The notes: generated by a model not told the origin, from the sequence alone. DNA of 64,000 bases from Acidobacteriota bacterium (GCA_019239425.1 JAFAZX010000029.1:1-64000), one strand, 5' to 3'; shown: positions 28,448 through 37,655, counted from the first letter of the stretch. Numbers and translations: made by a program.

Positions 28448-28849
28448 TTAAGCCCTCGGCACGAGGACGACGGCCTCGCCCTCGACGACGCGCTCGCCGC
28501 GGTCGTTGGTGCAGACCGTCTCTAAGGTGACGACGGGCTTGTCTTCGCGGACGTGCCTGACCGTGACGCGCGCGGTGACGGTGTCGCCGAGGAAGACCGG
28601 CGCGGTGAACTTGAGCGTCTGCGAGAGGTAGACGGTGCCGCGGCCGGGCAGCTCGTTGGCGAGCACGGCCGAGACGAGCGAGGCGCCCAACATGCCGTGC
28701 GCGATGCGCCGGCCGAAGCGCGTCCCCGCGGCGTACTCTTCGTCGAGGTGGACGGGGTTGTGATCGCCCGTCAGCTCCGCGAAGGCGCGCACGTCCTCTT
28801 CGGAAATGGTCTTCCGCATCTCGGCGGAGTCGCCGACCTTGAAATCCAT
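28448..28849 (-). CDS. MaoC-like (R)-specific enoyl-CoA hydratase
   Basis: 133 residues from the ATG at 28849, which has GGGGGG five bases upstream; an ATG at 28867 overlaps the previous gene. It is a single hot-dog domain. The hydratase-2 motif is present, ELTGDHNPVHLDEEYA, with the catalytic Asp and His. It is likely to hydrate 2-enoyl-CoA to (R)-3-hydroxyacyl-CoA. It lies between an alpha/beta hydrolase and the MFS gene with almost no gaps. Confidence 0.88.
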   Translation of the reverse strand: MDFKVGDSAEMRKTISEEDVRAFAELTGDHNPVHLDEEYAAGTRFGRRIAHGMLGASLVSAVLANELPGRGTVYLSQTLKFTAPVFLGDTVTARVTVRHVREDKPVVTLETVCTNDRGERVVEGEAVVLVPRA

Positions 28850-28863
28850 ACGTGCCCCCCTGT

Positions 28864-29721
28864 TCACTGCGAAAGGAACTTAAGCAACGCCGCGTTGAAC
28901 TCGGCGGCCTTCTCGAACTGCGGGACGTGGCCGCAGCCGTCGAAGACAACCCACTGCGCACCGGGCAGCTCGCGCCTGAACTTCTCGCCCTCGCGCGCGA
29001 GCGGCGTCAGCCCGTCCTCGCGCCCCCAGACGATCAGGACTGGCTGCTTCAGACCCGCGAGCTTCCCGTCGAGCATGTCCTCGTTGTGGTAGATGGACTC
29101 GACGAGCCTCTGGATGGTGTAGCCGTCGCCCGCCGACATGCGCTGCGCGAGGAGCACGTCCACGGCCGCGTCCGACTTGAGCAGGGGGTTGTAGAAGACC
29201 ATCCCCGCCAGCCGCTTCATCTCCTCGCGCGTCGAGGGGTTGAGGCCCGAGAGCGCCGCGAGGTCGAAGTCCTTCGGCGGCGCGAACCCGGCCGAGTCCA
29301 CGAGCACGAGCTTCTCAACCTTCGCGGGATACTTGACCGCGTAGGCGGCGGCGACCCAGCCGCCCATCGAGTTGCCGACGAGAGTCGCCCGCTCGACCTT
29401 CAACTGTCCGAGCAGCTTGTCGAGGAAGTCCACGTAGGTGCCGACGCGGTAGTTGATGAGCGGCTTGTCGGACTGGCCGAAGCCGACCTGGTCGGGCACG
29501 ATGACGCGAAACTTCTGGGTGAGCGCGGGCGTCGTGAAGGCCCAGTTGGTCGAGTTCCCGCCCAGCCCGTGCAGAAGCACGACGACGGGGCCGCTGCCCG
29601 CGTCGAGGTACTTGATCTTCTGTCCGAAGACGACCTCCTCCTTCAGCGCCTGCGCCGCGGCCGATGACGCGAAGAGGATGACGAATAGGAGCGCGAACAA
29701 AAGTTTTCTGTGCTGCTTCAC
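28864..29721 (-). CDS. Secreted alpha/beta hydrolase
   Basis: 285 residues from the GTG at 29721, preceded by CAGGAG at seven bases. The apparent longer start (MKLCLCVSVV) is translation of the neighbouring CACAGAG repeat. A signal peptide (core LLFALLFVILFASSAAAQ) precedes the fold. Blocks: VVLLHGLGGNSTNW oxyanion loop, VGNSMGGWVAA nucleophile elbow, late GCGHVPQFE histidine. It is similar to C-C hydrolases and epoxide-hydrolase-like esterases; the substrate is unknown. Confidence 0.85.
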   Translation of the reverse strand: MKQHRKLLFALLFVILFASSAAAQALKEEVVFGQKIKYLDAGSGPVVVLLHGLGGNSTNWAFTTPALTQKFRVIVPDQVGFGQSDKPLINYRVGTYVDFLDKLLGQLKVERATLVGNSMGGWVAAAYAVKYPAKVEKLVLVDSAGFAPPKDFDLAALSGLNPSTREEMKRLAGMVFYNPLLKSDAAVDVLLAQRMSAGDGYTIQRLVESIYHNEDMLDGKLAGLKQPVLIVWGREDGLTPLAREGEKFRRELPGAQWVVFDGCGHVPQFEKAAEFNAALLKFLSQ

Positions 29722-29739
29722 GTTTGACTCCTGAAATTT

Positions 29740-29810
29740 CACCACAGAGACACAGAGGCACAGCTTCAACTTTAGAAGGCAACAAGCTGTGTCTCTGTGT
29801 CTCTGTGGTG
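29740..29810. repeat. CACAGAG-family palindrome
   Basis: 29740-29766 pairs with 29784-29810. It separates the acyl-CoA ligase from the downstream hydrolase within what otherwise looks like one operon. Confidence 0.85.
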
Positions 29811-29828
29811 ACTATCTGCCAACATAAC

Positions 29829-31616
29829 TCACGCGTAGAGTTCCCGTAACGCGTCCGCGAAGTTTCGCGCCACCACGTCGCGCTTGAGCTTGAGCGTGGG
29901 CGTGACTTCGTCGAGGTCTGGGCGGAGGTCGCGCGGGAGGATGACGAACTTCTTCACCGACTCGCTCGAAGAGACGCGCCGGTTGGCCGACTCGATGATG
30001 TTGGCGACGAGGTCGCGCATCTCGACACTCGCGGCCAACTCCTCGAAGGTGTCGTACGAAATCCCCCGGGCACGCGCGTGCTCTTCGGCTTCCTGTGGGT
30101 TGAGCGTGACGAGCGCGACGAGGTAGCTGCGGCCGTCGCCGTGGACGTAGACGTGGCTGACGAGGTGGTGCTCCTTGATCATGTTCTCCAGGAGCGCGGG
30201 CGCGACGTTCTTCCCCGTCGAGAGCACGATCAGCTCCTTCTTCCGGCCCGTGATCTTCAGAAACCCGTCCGCGTCCTGCTCGCCAAGGTCGCCCGTCAGA
30301 AGCCACCCGTCGCGCAACACCTCGGCCGTCTTCGAAGGCTCCTTGTAGTAGCCCGAAAACATCATCTCGCTTCTGACGAGGATTTCGCCGTCCGCCTCTA
30401 TCCGCACCTCACAGCCGGGCATCGGCGGCCCGACCGTGCCGAACCTGTAATTGTCCGGCCGGTTGAAGGCGACGCAGACGTTCTCCGTCAGGCCATACGC
30501 CTGCAGTATCGGCCGCCCCGCCGCGGCGAAGAACTCCGCGACCTCCTGCGGCAGGGGCGCGCCGCCCGAGGTCGCCACACGCACGCGCCCGCCGAAGTAG
30601 TCCTTGACGCGTTGGAGCACGGGCAGCGCGCCCGACTCGTACTCTTCGAGCAGCGCGGCCGGCACCTCCTCCTTCGCCTGGCGCAGCCGCACGACGCGGC
30701 GGCCCGTCTCCAAAGCTTCGAGGAAGCGACGGCGTACCTCTTCCGGCTCGCGTTCGAGGTCGGCCATGACGCGCGCGTGTATCTTCTCGAAGAAGCGCGG
30801 GAGCGAGGCGAAGACCGTCGGGCGGACTTCGAGCATGTACTGCCCGAGCTTTAACAGGTCGTCCACGAAGTAGGCCGCCGCGCCCGCGTAGAGGCGGTTG
30901 TAAAGCCCCGAGATGCGCTCGGCGACGTGGCAGTATGGCAGGTAAGAGAAGGCCACGTCCGTGTCGTAGACGGGCACCGTCTCGCGCAGGGATTCGACGC
31001 TGTTGATGACGTAGCGGTGACTCAGGCAGGCGCCCTTCGGCAGCCCCGTCGTCCCAGACGTGTAGACCATGATGGCCGTGTCGTCGGCCCGCGCGCCCTC
31101 CGCGCGTTCGCGCAACTCGGCCGCCGTCCCTTCCCTTCCCCCCTCGCCCAGACGCAGGAACTCCGCGAAGCTCATGACGCCCTCGCGACCGCGGGCCGCC
31201 TCTTCGTCCAACACGACGAAGAGCTTCACCTTTGTCGAGCCTTCGCGGACGCCCAAGACCTTCTCCAGCTGCGCGGCCGTGTCGACGAAGACGAACTCCG
31301 CGTCCGAGTGCCCGATGATGTAGCGGCACTGCTCGGCGCTGCTCGTCGGGTAGAGTCCGCACGACACGCCGCCCGCCGCGATGATTCCGACGTCGCACAC
31401 GGGCCACTCCGGCACGTTCCCCATCAAAACGCACACGGCCGCCCCGCGCCCCAACCCCGAAGCCAGCAGCGCCGAAGCGACCGCGTGCGCGTCCCCGTCG
31501 AACCGCGCCCAGGAGATGCCGCGCCACCCTCCGCCCTCGCGCACGTAGAACACGTCGCCGGTGTACTGGCCGACGCGCTCGCGGAACAGTGAATAAATGT
31601 TCGGGTACTTCACCAT
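29829..31616 (-). CDS. Long-chain acyl-CoA synthetase-like AMP-dependent ligase
   Basis: 595 residues, ANL superfamily. The AMP-binding P-loop is MVYTSGTTGLPKGA, followed by YGLTENVCVAF and the hinge region LTGDLGEQDADGFLKITGRKKELIVLSTGKNV. The overall pattern matches FadD15-like long-chain ligases rather than benzoate-CoA ligase, although a role in activating an aromatic or other acid for the nearby box genes cannot be excluded. The upstream FabH-like gene overlaps its start by seven bases, indicating translational coupling. Confidence 0.88.
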   Translation of the reverse strand: MVKYPNIYSLFRERVGQYTGDVFYVREGGGWRGISWARFDGDAHAVASALLASGLGRGAAVCVLMGNVPEWPVCDVGIIAAGGVSCGLYPTSSAEQCRYIIGHSDAEFVFVDTAAQLEKVLGVREGSTKVKLFVVLDEEAARGREGVMSFAEFLRLGEGGREGTAAELRERAEGARADDTAIMVYTSGTTGLPKGACLSHRYVINSVESLRETVPVYDTDVAFSYLPYCHVAERISGLYNRLYAGAAAYFVDDLLKLGQYMLEVRPTVFASLPRFFEKIHARVMADLEREPEEVRRRFLEALETGRRVVRLRQAKEEVPAALLEEYESGALPVLQRVKDYFGGRVRVATSGGAPLPQEVAEFFAAAGRPILQAYGLTENVCVAFNRPDNYRFGTVGPPMPGCEVRIEADGEILVRSEMMFSGYYKEPSKTAEVLRDGWLLTGDLGEQDADGFLKITGRKKELIVLSTGKNVAPALLENMIKEHHLVSHVYVHGDGRSYLVALVTLNPQEAEEHARARGISYDTFEELAASVEMRDLVANIIESANRRVSSSESVKKFVILPRDLRPDLDEVTPTLKLKRDVVARNFADALRELYA

Positions 31617-32599
31617 CTAAAGGCCGCGCAGGCCATGTTGAGGCCGCCGCCGGAGGCGCACATGACGAAGACGTCGCCGGACTTCAACTTCCCTTCGCGC
31701 ACGGCGTCGTCCAGGACCATCGGGATGCAGGCCGAGCCGGTGTAGCCCCACTTGCCCATGACGGTGTGCGTGCGCTCCCACGGCAGATTCATCTTCTCCA
31801 ACACGACCTTGATGGTGCTGAGGTTGACCTGCGTGAAGAGGAAGAGCGACACGTCGTCTTGCGTCAGATTCGCTTTCTTCAAGACGTCTTCGACGATGGC
31901 GGGCCAGCCCTCGGTGTTGACCTCGGCCGGGTATTTTTTGGCGAAGCGCAGCTTCTGCCAGACGCCCTCGCGCAGGACGTTCTCGGTGACGGGGATGCGC
32001 GTGCCGCCCGCGTAGATACCCATGTGGTCGTGGTAGCTCCCCTCGGCGACGAGCTTCGAAGCGAGGAAGCCGGGCCGCTCCTCGTCCGCGCGCAGGACGA
32101 CCGCGCCCGCGCCGTCGGCGAAGATGGTCGCGGTCTTCTTGTCCGTCCAGTCGAGGTACTTCGACATGGCGTAGGCGCCGACGACGAGGACGTGCCTGTA
32201 AGAGGAGTCCGCGATGACGTACTTCGAGGCCGTGTCGAGCGCGGTGACGAAGCCCGCGCAGGCGCAGTTCAGGTCGAACGTCCCGGCGCGGGAAGCCCCG
32301 AGGCGGTGCTGGACGACGACCGAGGTGGCGGGCGAGATGTACTCGGGCGTGTCCGTGGCGAGGACGACGAGGTCGAGGTCTTCCGCCCTTAAGCCGGCCG
32401 CTTCGAGCGCGCGGCGCGCGGCCGCAGTGGCGAGGTCGGCCGTGCTCTCGTCGTCGGCGCAGACGTGCCGCTCGCGGATGCCGAGGACGTTCGAGACGAA
32501 CTCGTCCACGTCCTCGCCGAGCATGCGCGAGAGGTCTGCGTTCGTCAGGACTTTCTCCGGCACGTACGAGCCGGTTCCGATGATGCGTGCGTAGGTCAT
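31610..32599 (-). CDS. FabH-like ketoacyl synthase III homologue lacking canonical His and Asn
   Basis: 329 residues, thiolase fold. The catalytic cysteine is kept at 114 (FDLNCACAGF). The usual HQAN motif reads FTQVN (Thr256 at the His position), and the usual GNTSAAS reads GYTGSAC (Tyr286 at the Asn position). The decarboxylating His/Asn pair of FabH is therefore missing, while acyl-cysteine formation remains possible. It may act as an acyltransferase or a non-decarboxylating thiolase-like enzyme. It is preceded by an alpha/beta hydrolase and overlaps the acyl-CoA ligase. Confidence 0.85.
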   Translation of the reverse strand: MTYARIIGTGSYVPEKVLTNADLSRMLGEDVDEFVSNVLGIRERHVCADDESTADLATAAARRALEAAGLRAEDLDLVVLATDTPEYISPATSVVVQHRLGASRAGTFDLNCACAGFVTALDTASKYVIADSSYRHVLVVGAYAMSKYLDWTDKKTATIFADGAGAVVLRADEERPGFLASKLVAEGSYHDHMGIYAGGTRIPVTENVLREGVWQKLRFAKKYPAEVNTEGWPAIVEDVLKKANLTQDDVSLFLFTQVNLSTIKVVLEKMNLPWERTHTVMGKWGYTGSACIPMVLDDAVREGKLKSGDVFVMCASGGGLNMACAAFRW

Positions 32600-32632
32600 T
32601 GGGGTTCGAAATTTCAGATTTGAAATTTGAAA

Positions 32633-33430
32633 TTATAGCTGTTCGACGAAGTCGACGACCGCGCGGTTGAATTCGTCGGCCTGTTCGATGAAGAAGGCGT
32701 GACTGCCGCCGCCGATGATGCGCAGCTTCGAGCCGGGGATTGACGCGGCCAGGTTGAGCGAGTTCTGGTGCGGGACGATGGCGTCTTCGTCGCCGGTGAT
32801 GACGAGCGTCGGGACGGAAATTTTGCCGACGCGCGCCGAGGCGTCGAAGGCGACGGCCGCCTGCAGCTGCCGCAGGTAGGCCGACTCGGGGACGTGGTTC
32901 TCCGCGCGCAGGTTGACGACGCGCTCGACCTCCGAAGGGTGCTCTGCGGCGAAGCGCGGCGAGAAGGCGAGCAGGAGGTTTTCGCGCACGCGCTCCGACG
33001 TGTTAAGCCCCTTCGTCGAGGCGATGGCCGCGAGCGTCTCGGGCTTGGGCGGGACGTGGCCCGTCCCGCCGTAGCTCGTGCAGCAGAGTATCAAAGAGCG
33101 CGTGCGTGAAGGGTGCGCCAGCGCGAACTCCTGCGCGACGAAGCCGCCGAAGCTCGCGCCGAGCACGTGCGCCTTCTCAACTTTCAACTCTTCGAGCAGC
33201 GCGGCCAAATCCTCCGCGAGGTCGCGCATCGTGAACGGCGCGTCCTGCGCCGCGGAGCGCGCCACGCCGCGCGGGTCGAAGACGATGACGCGGAACCTCT
33301 CCGCGAAAGCCGGGACTTGTCTGTACCAGATCCAAAGCCCCGTCCCGAAGCCCGGCACGAGCACGAGCGGCTCGCCCCGCCCGTGCTCCTCGTAGTAAAG
33401 CTCCAAGCCTCTGACCTTAACAGTTGGCAT
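32633..33430 (-). CDS. Alpha/beta hydrolase, enol-lactonase-like
   Basis: 265 residues from the ATG at 33430; the eight residues before it in the longer frame come from the repeat. Cytoplasmic, no signal peptide. Blocks: LVLVPGFGTGLWIWYRQ, VFDPRGVARS, the nucleophile elbow LGASFGGFVAQEFA, VITGDEDAIVPHQNS with the acid, and GGGSHAFFIEQ with the histidine. It resembles 3-oxoadipate enol-lactonase and related hydrolases of aromatic pathways. First gene of the minus-strand acyl cluster. Confidence 0.85.
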   Translation of the reverse strand: MPTVKVRGLELYYEEHGRGEPLVLVPGFGTGLWIWYRQVPAFAERFRVIVFDPRGVARSAAQDAPFTMRDLAEDLAALLEELKVEKAHVLGASFGGFVAQEFALAHPSRTRSLILCCTSYGGTGHVPPKPETLAAIASTKGLNTSERVRENLLLAFSPRFAAEHPSEVERVVNLRAENHVPESAYLRQLQAAVAFDASARVGKISVPTLVITGDEDAIVPHQNSLNLAASIPGSKLRIIGGGSHAFFIEQADEFNRAVVDFVEQL

Positions 33431-33445
33431 CGGTGTGTAAAGGTA

Positions 33446-33532
33446 TTTCACCACAGAGACACAGAGGCACAGCTTGTTGAAGACTAAAGATGAGGCTGTG
33501 TCTTAGCTGTGTCTCTGTGTCTCTGTGGTTAA
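33446..33532. repeat. CACAGAG-family palindrome with partial internal duplication
   Basis: Left arm 33446-33480, right arm 33505-33532. The loop carries an extra partial copy of the right-arm word (GAGGCTGTGTCTTAG), as if one arm had been copied twice. It is between the Oar-like receptor stop and the hydrolase start. Confidence 0.8.
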
Positions 33533-33541
33533 TTCATAGCC

Positions 33542-36500
33542 TCAGAAGTTTAACTTGAAAGCGAACTGGATGACGCGCGGGCCGGCGCTGGTCTGGGTGA
33601 TGCGGCCGAAGGTCGCAGGCACCGAGATGTTGCTGTTCGGGTTGGCGAAGTTGGCCCAGTTGAAGACGTTGAAGAACTCCGTCCGGAATTCGCCGCGCCA
33701 GCGCTCGGTGAACGGCAGGTACTTCACCACTGAGAAGTCCACGTTCTTCTGCCCCGGCCCCGTCAGGATGTTGCGCCCCGTGTTGCCGAAAGGCGCTGCG
33801 GGGTCGAAGAAGCCGCCCGTCAGCGCCGAGGAGGCGAACGCGTTCGTGTTGAAGTATTGAGCGAGCCTGTTCTGCGTGCGGCCCGAGCCTTCGATGCCGC
33901 CCGCGAAGCCGGGCCGGTAGTTGGCGCGCTGGACGGTGTTGTTGTCCGGCACCTGGACGACGGAGAACGGCAGGCCCGACTGGAAGGTCGTGATGCCGTT
34001 GACGCCCCAGTTGTTCAGCAGCCAGCGCGCGCCGGAGTCGTTGTTGACGAGTCCGGGCAGGTCGTAGACGAAGCTCGTCACGAAGCGGTGCGTGCGGTCG
34101 AAGTCCGAGCGGCCGCGGTTCGTCTTCCAGTTGCGCTGGTCGCCGGGCGTCGAGACCAGTTCGTTGACCGTGCCGCCCGAGTAGTAGTCAATCGACTTGC
34201 CCCACGTGTAGGCCGAGAGGAACTGGAGGCCGCGGCCGAAGCGCTTCGTCACGCTCAACTGGAGCGAGTCGTAGTGCGAGTTCGAGGAGGTCTGCACCTG
34301 CTGCAACCCGCCAGTCGCGTTCTTCTGTGCCGAGACGAAGGGCGCGTACGGCGCGGCGAAGCTGTTCGTCGAGGGGTTATAGACGGGCTGGTTGATGGTG
34401 AGGAGTTGCAGCAGCTTCGTCCCCTTCGAGCCGACGTAGCCGACTTCGAGCAGGTAGTCGTGCGCGAACTCCCACTGCACGTTCGCGTTGTACTGCTGGA
34501 TGTAGGGCGTCCTCATGTTCGGGTCTGGGTAGACGCCGCTGATGAGGATGCCGAGCGGCGCGAGCGGGCTGGGCACCGTCGCGTTGACGGGGAAGGTGCC
34601 GGGCTGCGGCACGGCCGCGAACGGCGTGGCGAGCGGGCGGAAGACGCCGACGCCGAGGCCGAGGTACGGGAAGTTGAAGAGCTGCGTGTTGGCGAAGCGC
34701 GTCGAGATGCGGTCGTAGTAGATGCCGTAGCCGCCGCGCACGGCGAGCGTGCCCTTCTCGTTCAGGCGGTACGCGAAGCCCACGCGCGGCGAGAAGTTGT
34801 TCTTGTCCTGGGGGACGACGGTGTCGTCTACGAGCGGAACGTTCGGCAGGGGGTTGACGGCGTTGCCCGCCTGCACGAAGCCGTTGGGCGGCTGCGCGGG
34901 TGACGCCAGCGTGCCGTTGCGGAACTGCGCGGGGTCGAAGCCGACGAGCCGGCCGTACTTCTCCTTGGGCAGGCCGTAGAAGTCGTAGCGCAGGCCGAGG
35001 TTCAACGTCAGCCGGTTCGAGACCTTCACGTCGTCCTGCGCGAAGCCCGAGAGGTCGTTGACGCGGAAGGCGCGGTCGTAGACGCCCGAGCCGATGATCG
35101 AGACCGACTGGCCGAGCAGGAAGTTCGTGAACGTCGGGAAGATGAGCTGCCCGCGCGAGAAGGCGTTGAAGTAGAAGTTGACCTGCGAGCGGCGGTACTC
35201 GCCGCCGACGCGGATGCGGTGACGGCCTTTGACAATCGAGAGCGTGTCCGAGAAGCCGAACGAGTTGATGCGCGAGGACTGGTCGGCCAGGGGCGACGAG
35301 CCGAGCGTGAAGAGCCCCGTCACCGTCAGCGTCGGCATGCCGGGGAAGAGGTTGCCGAGCGGGTTCGTGATGCCGAGCTGCTGCGCCGTGAAAGGCTCTT
35401 CGGGGACGGAGGTCACGCGCAGGCGGCTGAAGCCGAAGCGCGCCTGGTTGATGACGTTCGGGCTGAAGACGTACGTGTCCGAAAGGGACGAGAGCGCCTG
35501 GATGATACGCAGGTCGCCGCCCGTGCCCGGGAGCTGCTGCGGGCCGTTCCCCAGACCGGCGAAGTTGTAGTTGGCCTGGAACGTCGGGTTGCTCGCGAAG
35601 AAGTTCTTCGCCGAGAAGGTGTGCTTGTTTGAGATCGTCCAGTCGACGTTGCCGTTGAACTGGTTCTCGCGGAAAGTCGAGACGGCCGACTGCGGCGAGA
35701 GGCCCGAGGGCGTCGTCGCCGAGGGAATCGCGAACGCGCCGCCCGGCAGCCGCGCGTTCAGAATCGAGACCGTGATGGGGCTGATGTTCGCGGCCGGCAG
35801 ATTGAACGCCGCCGCCAGCCCCGCGGCCGTGCGGTTGTTGTCCGTCAGGGCGGCGGGGATGACCGGGAACGTCAAACTGTTGTTGAGCGACGCGCCGTTG
35901 CGCTCGCGCGTGCCCTGGTACGAGGTGAAGAAGAAGAGCTTGTCCTGCACGACGGGGCCGCCGAGCGTCCCGCCGAACTGCTTACGTTCGAGCACGGGGC
36001 GCGGCCTTCCGGCCGAGTTGAGAAAGAAGTCGTTCGCGTTCAGGGAGTCGTCGCGCAGGAAGGCGTAGAGGTTGCCGTGGAAATCGCGCCCGCCCGACTT
36101 GGTGACGGCCTCGACGTTGCCGCCCGCGTTGCGGCCCTGCGAGGCGTCGTAGAGCGAGGTCTGCACGACGAACTCCTGCAGGGAGTCGGTCGCCGGCACG
36201 GCGATGTTCGGCGTCGAGTTGGTGCCGACCGAGTTGGCGTCGATGCCGTTGATGCGGACGCTGTTCGAGGTCGTGCGCTGCCCGTTCACGGAGATGATGG
36301 CGTCGCCGCGCCCCAGCTCCGTGTTGTTCGAGACGCTCGAAGAGGTGCCGGGCGAGAGCGTGAGGAGCTGCTGGAAGTTGCGCGTCGGGAGCGGGAGCTG
36401 CGTGATGGCGCGGGTCTCGATGACGCGGCCGACCTGCGAGCTCTCCTGCTGGACGAGCGTGCCCTCGGCCGTCACCAGGACGGTCTCCTCCACGTTCGAA

Positions 36501-36832
36501 GGTTCGAGCTTGAGGTTGACCGTCGAGGTCTGGGTGACGTTGACCACCAGCTCGGTGACGACGGCGCGCTTGAACCCACGGGCCGCGACCTCGACCTTGT
36601 AGCGGCCGGGCGGGAGCAGCGGGACGGCGAAGTCGCCCTCGTCGCCGGTGTTGACCTCGCGCGTGAGCGAGGTGGCGAGGTTGGTGACGGTGACGCCGGC
36701 GCCGGGGACGACCGCGCCCGCGGCGTCCGAGACGGTGCCCGTGATCTGCCCCGTCGCGCCCTGCCCCAGGGCGGCGGCGGCGAGCTCGAGGACGACGAGC
36801 GAGAGGGCTAACAGCCGTTTAGGGGAAAACAT
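33542..36832 (-). CDS. Oar-like TonB-dependent outer-membrane receptor
   Basis: 1096 residues. Signal peptide about 1-23, then a carboxypeptidase-regulatory-like domain (about 26-110; GQITGTVSDAAGAVVPGAGV), a plug domain (NGQRTTSNSVRINGIDANSV) and a long beta-barrel ending in ...FKLNF with a terminal Phe. AGGAGGT lies nine bases before the ATG. This is the large receptor type common in Acidobacteriota and Myxococcota; substrates are usually oligosaccharides, peptides or unknown. A palindrome shared with the tetR promoter lies 68-87 bases upstream of the ATG, so it is probably controlled by that regulator. Confidence 0.92.
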   Translation of the reverse strand: MFSPKRLLALSLVVLELAAAALGQGATGQITGTVSDAAGAVVPGAGVTVTNLATSLTREVNTGDEGDFAVPLLPPGRYKVEVAARGFKRAVVTELVVNVTQTSTVNLKLEPSNVEETVLVTAEGTLVQQESSQVGRVIETRAITQLPLPTRNFQQLLTLSPGTSSSVSNNTELGRGDAIISVNGQRTTSNSVRINGIDANSVGTNSTPNIAVPATDSLQEFVVQTSLYDASQGRNAGGNVEAVTKSGGRDFHGNLYAFLRDDSLNANDFFLNSAGRPRPVLERKQFGGTLGGPVVQDKLFFFTSYQGTRERNGASLNNSLTFPVIPAALTDNNRTAAGLAAAFNLPAANISPITVSILNARLPGGAFAIPSATTPSGLSPQSAVSTFRENQFNGNVDWTISNKHTFSAKNFFASNPTFQANYNFAGLGNGPQQLPGTGGDLRIIQALSSLSDTYVFSPNVINQARFGFSRLRVTSVPEEPFTAQQLGITNPLGNLFPGMPTLTVTGLFTLGSSPLADQSSRINSFGFSDTLSIVKGRHRIRVGGEYRRSQVNFYFNAFSRGQLIFPTFTNFLLGQSVSIIGSGVYDRAFRVNDLSGFAQDDVKVSNRLTLNLGLRYDFYGLPKEKYGRLVGFDPAQFRNGTLASPAQPPNGFVQAGNAVNPLPNVPLVDDTVVPQDKNNFSPRVGFAYRLNEKGTLAVRGGYGIYYDRISTRFANTQLFNFPYLGLGVGVFRPLATPFAAVPQPGTFPVNATVPSPLAPLGILISGVYPDPNMRTPYIQQYNANVQWEFAHDYLLEVGYVGSKGTKLLQLLTINQPVYNPSTNSFAAPYAPFVSAQKNATGGLQQVQTSSNSHYDSLQLSVTKRFGRGLQFLSAYTWGKSIDYYSGGTVNELVSTPGDQRNWKTNRGRSDFDRTHRFVTSFVYDLPGLVNNDSGARWLLNNWGVNGITTFQSGLPFSVVQVPDNNTVQRANYRPGFAGGIEGSGRTQNRLAQYFNTNAFASSALTGGFFDPAAPFGNTGRNILTGPGQKNVDFSVVKYLPFTERWRGEFRTEFFNVFNWANFANPNSNISVPATFGRITQTSAGPRVIQFAFKLNF

Positions 36833-36899
36833 TTTCGAGAGACCTCCTGCGAAGGCTTTGACGTTTCCGGCGGTGCCCGGCGGGCGCCCGGCTCAGATT

Positions 36900-36919
36900 A
36901 AAAACGAACGTACGTTTTT
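36900..36919. promoter_or_regulatory. Candidate TetR operator upstream of the Oar-like receptor
   Basis: A 20-base near-perfect palindrome, AAAAACGAACGTACGTTTTT, with one mismatched pair. The core AAAACGAACGTNCGTT recurs upstream of the adjacent tetR gene. Confidence 0.7.
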
Positions 36920-36972
36920 GGTTATCGATTCGAAGGGGGCGGCGGCGATTCTCCCGCCGCTCGGCCCGCGCC

Positions 36973-37647
36973 TCAGTCGGCCTTGGATTTCGCTCGGGGC
37001 GAAGCCCCCTGCAGCTCGCGCAGCTTCTCGGGGCGCAGCACGCCCCGGCAGAAAATTTCCGTCAGGTGTTCCACCACCCGGTCGTCCGAGAGGCCGAGGT
37101 GGCGGTTGCCGCCGAAGAGCTTCTCGACCAGGAAGTAGTTGAAGAACTGCATGTAGGCCGCCGTGAAGCCGACGGCCGGGTCGACGCCGTCGTAGAGCGC
37201 CCCCTCCTCTCTCAGACGCTTGAACTGCGGCGCGAAGCGGCGCCGCAGGGAGGCGGCCAGCCCGTCGAACATCTTGCGGAAGTGGCGGTTCTCGAACTCC
37301 AAAACGTCGATGTACATCAGCAGCCAGAAGTCCGAGTGGGCGCTGACGAGTTCCTTGACCATCCGGCCGAAGCGCTTGAGGCTCTCTGGGTGGAAGGGCT
37401 CCTCGACCTCCCCGAAGATGGAGCGGAGCCGCGCGTCGATCACCTTCTGGTAGCGGCCGATGATCGACTCGAGGATGTCTTCCTTCGTCCGGTAGTAGTT
37501 GTAGAGGTTGCCGAGCGAGGCGCCCGCGCCCTCGGCGATGTCGCGCATCGAGGTGGCGTGGAAGCCGCGCTTGATGAACAGCTCGCGCGCCGCCTCCTCG
37601 ATGCGGGCGCGCCGCGCCTCCAACGCCTCCTGACTCAGTTTCGGCAT
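36973..37647 (-). CDS. TetR-family transcriptional regulator
   Basis: 224 residues. The N-terminal helix-turn-helix is RIEEAARELFIKRGFHATSMRDIAEGAGASLGNLYNYYRTKEDIL (about 15-58, read in pieces); the C-terminal ligand domain is all-helical and not specific to a known ligand. The ATG at 37647 lies nine bases from a palindrome that recurs before the Oar-like receptor gene, so autoregulation and control of the receptor are inferred. The SIR2-STAND gene ends 97 bases upstream on the same strand. Confidence 0.92.
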   Translation of the reverse strand: MPKLSQEALEARRARIEEAARELFIKRGFHATSMRDIAEGAGASLGNLYNYYRTKEDILESIIGRYQKVIDARLRSIFGEVEEPFHPESLKRFGRMVKELVSAHSDFWLLMYIDVLEFENRHFRKMFDGLAASLRRRFAPQFKRLREEGALYDGVDPAVGFTAAYMQFFNYFLVEKLFGGNRHLGLSDDRVVEHLTEIFCRGVLRPEKLRELQGASPRAKSKAD

Positions 37648-37655
37648 ATGCTCAA

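Noticed and set aside
29722..29769. N-terminal extension MKLCLCVSVV on the alpha/beta hydrolase, and similar LCLCV-type starts at other repeats
   Set aside because: This is translation of the CACAGAG palindrome arm; the same residues appear wherever the repeat is read in that frame. A good ribosome site and signal peptide begin downstream.
27181..33430. Reading the cluster as an Ole (olefin/beta-lactone) pathway
   Set aside because: A FabH-like protein, ligase and hydrolases are present, but there is no OleD-type reductase, the ligase looks like FadD15 and the thiolase-fold protein lacks the OleA His/Asn.
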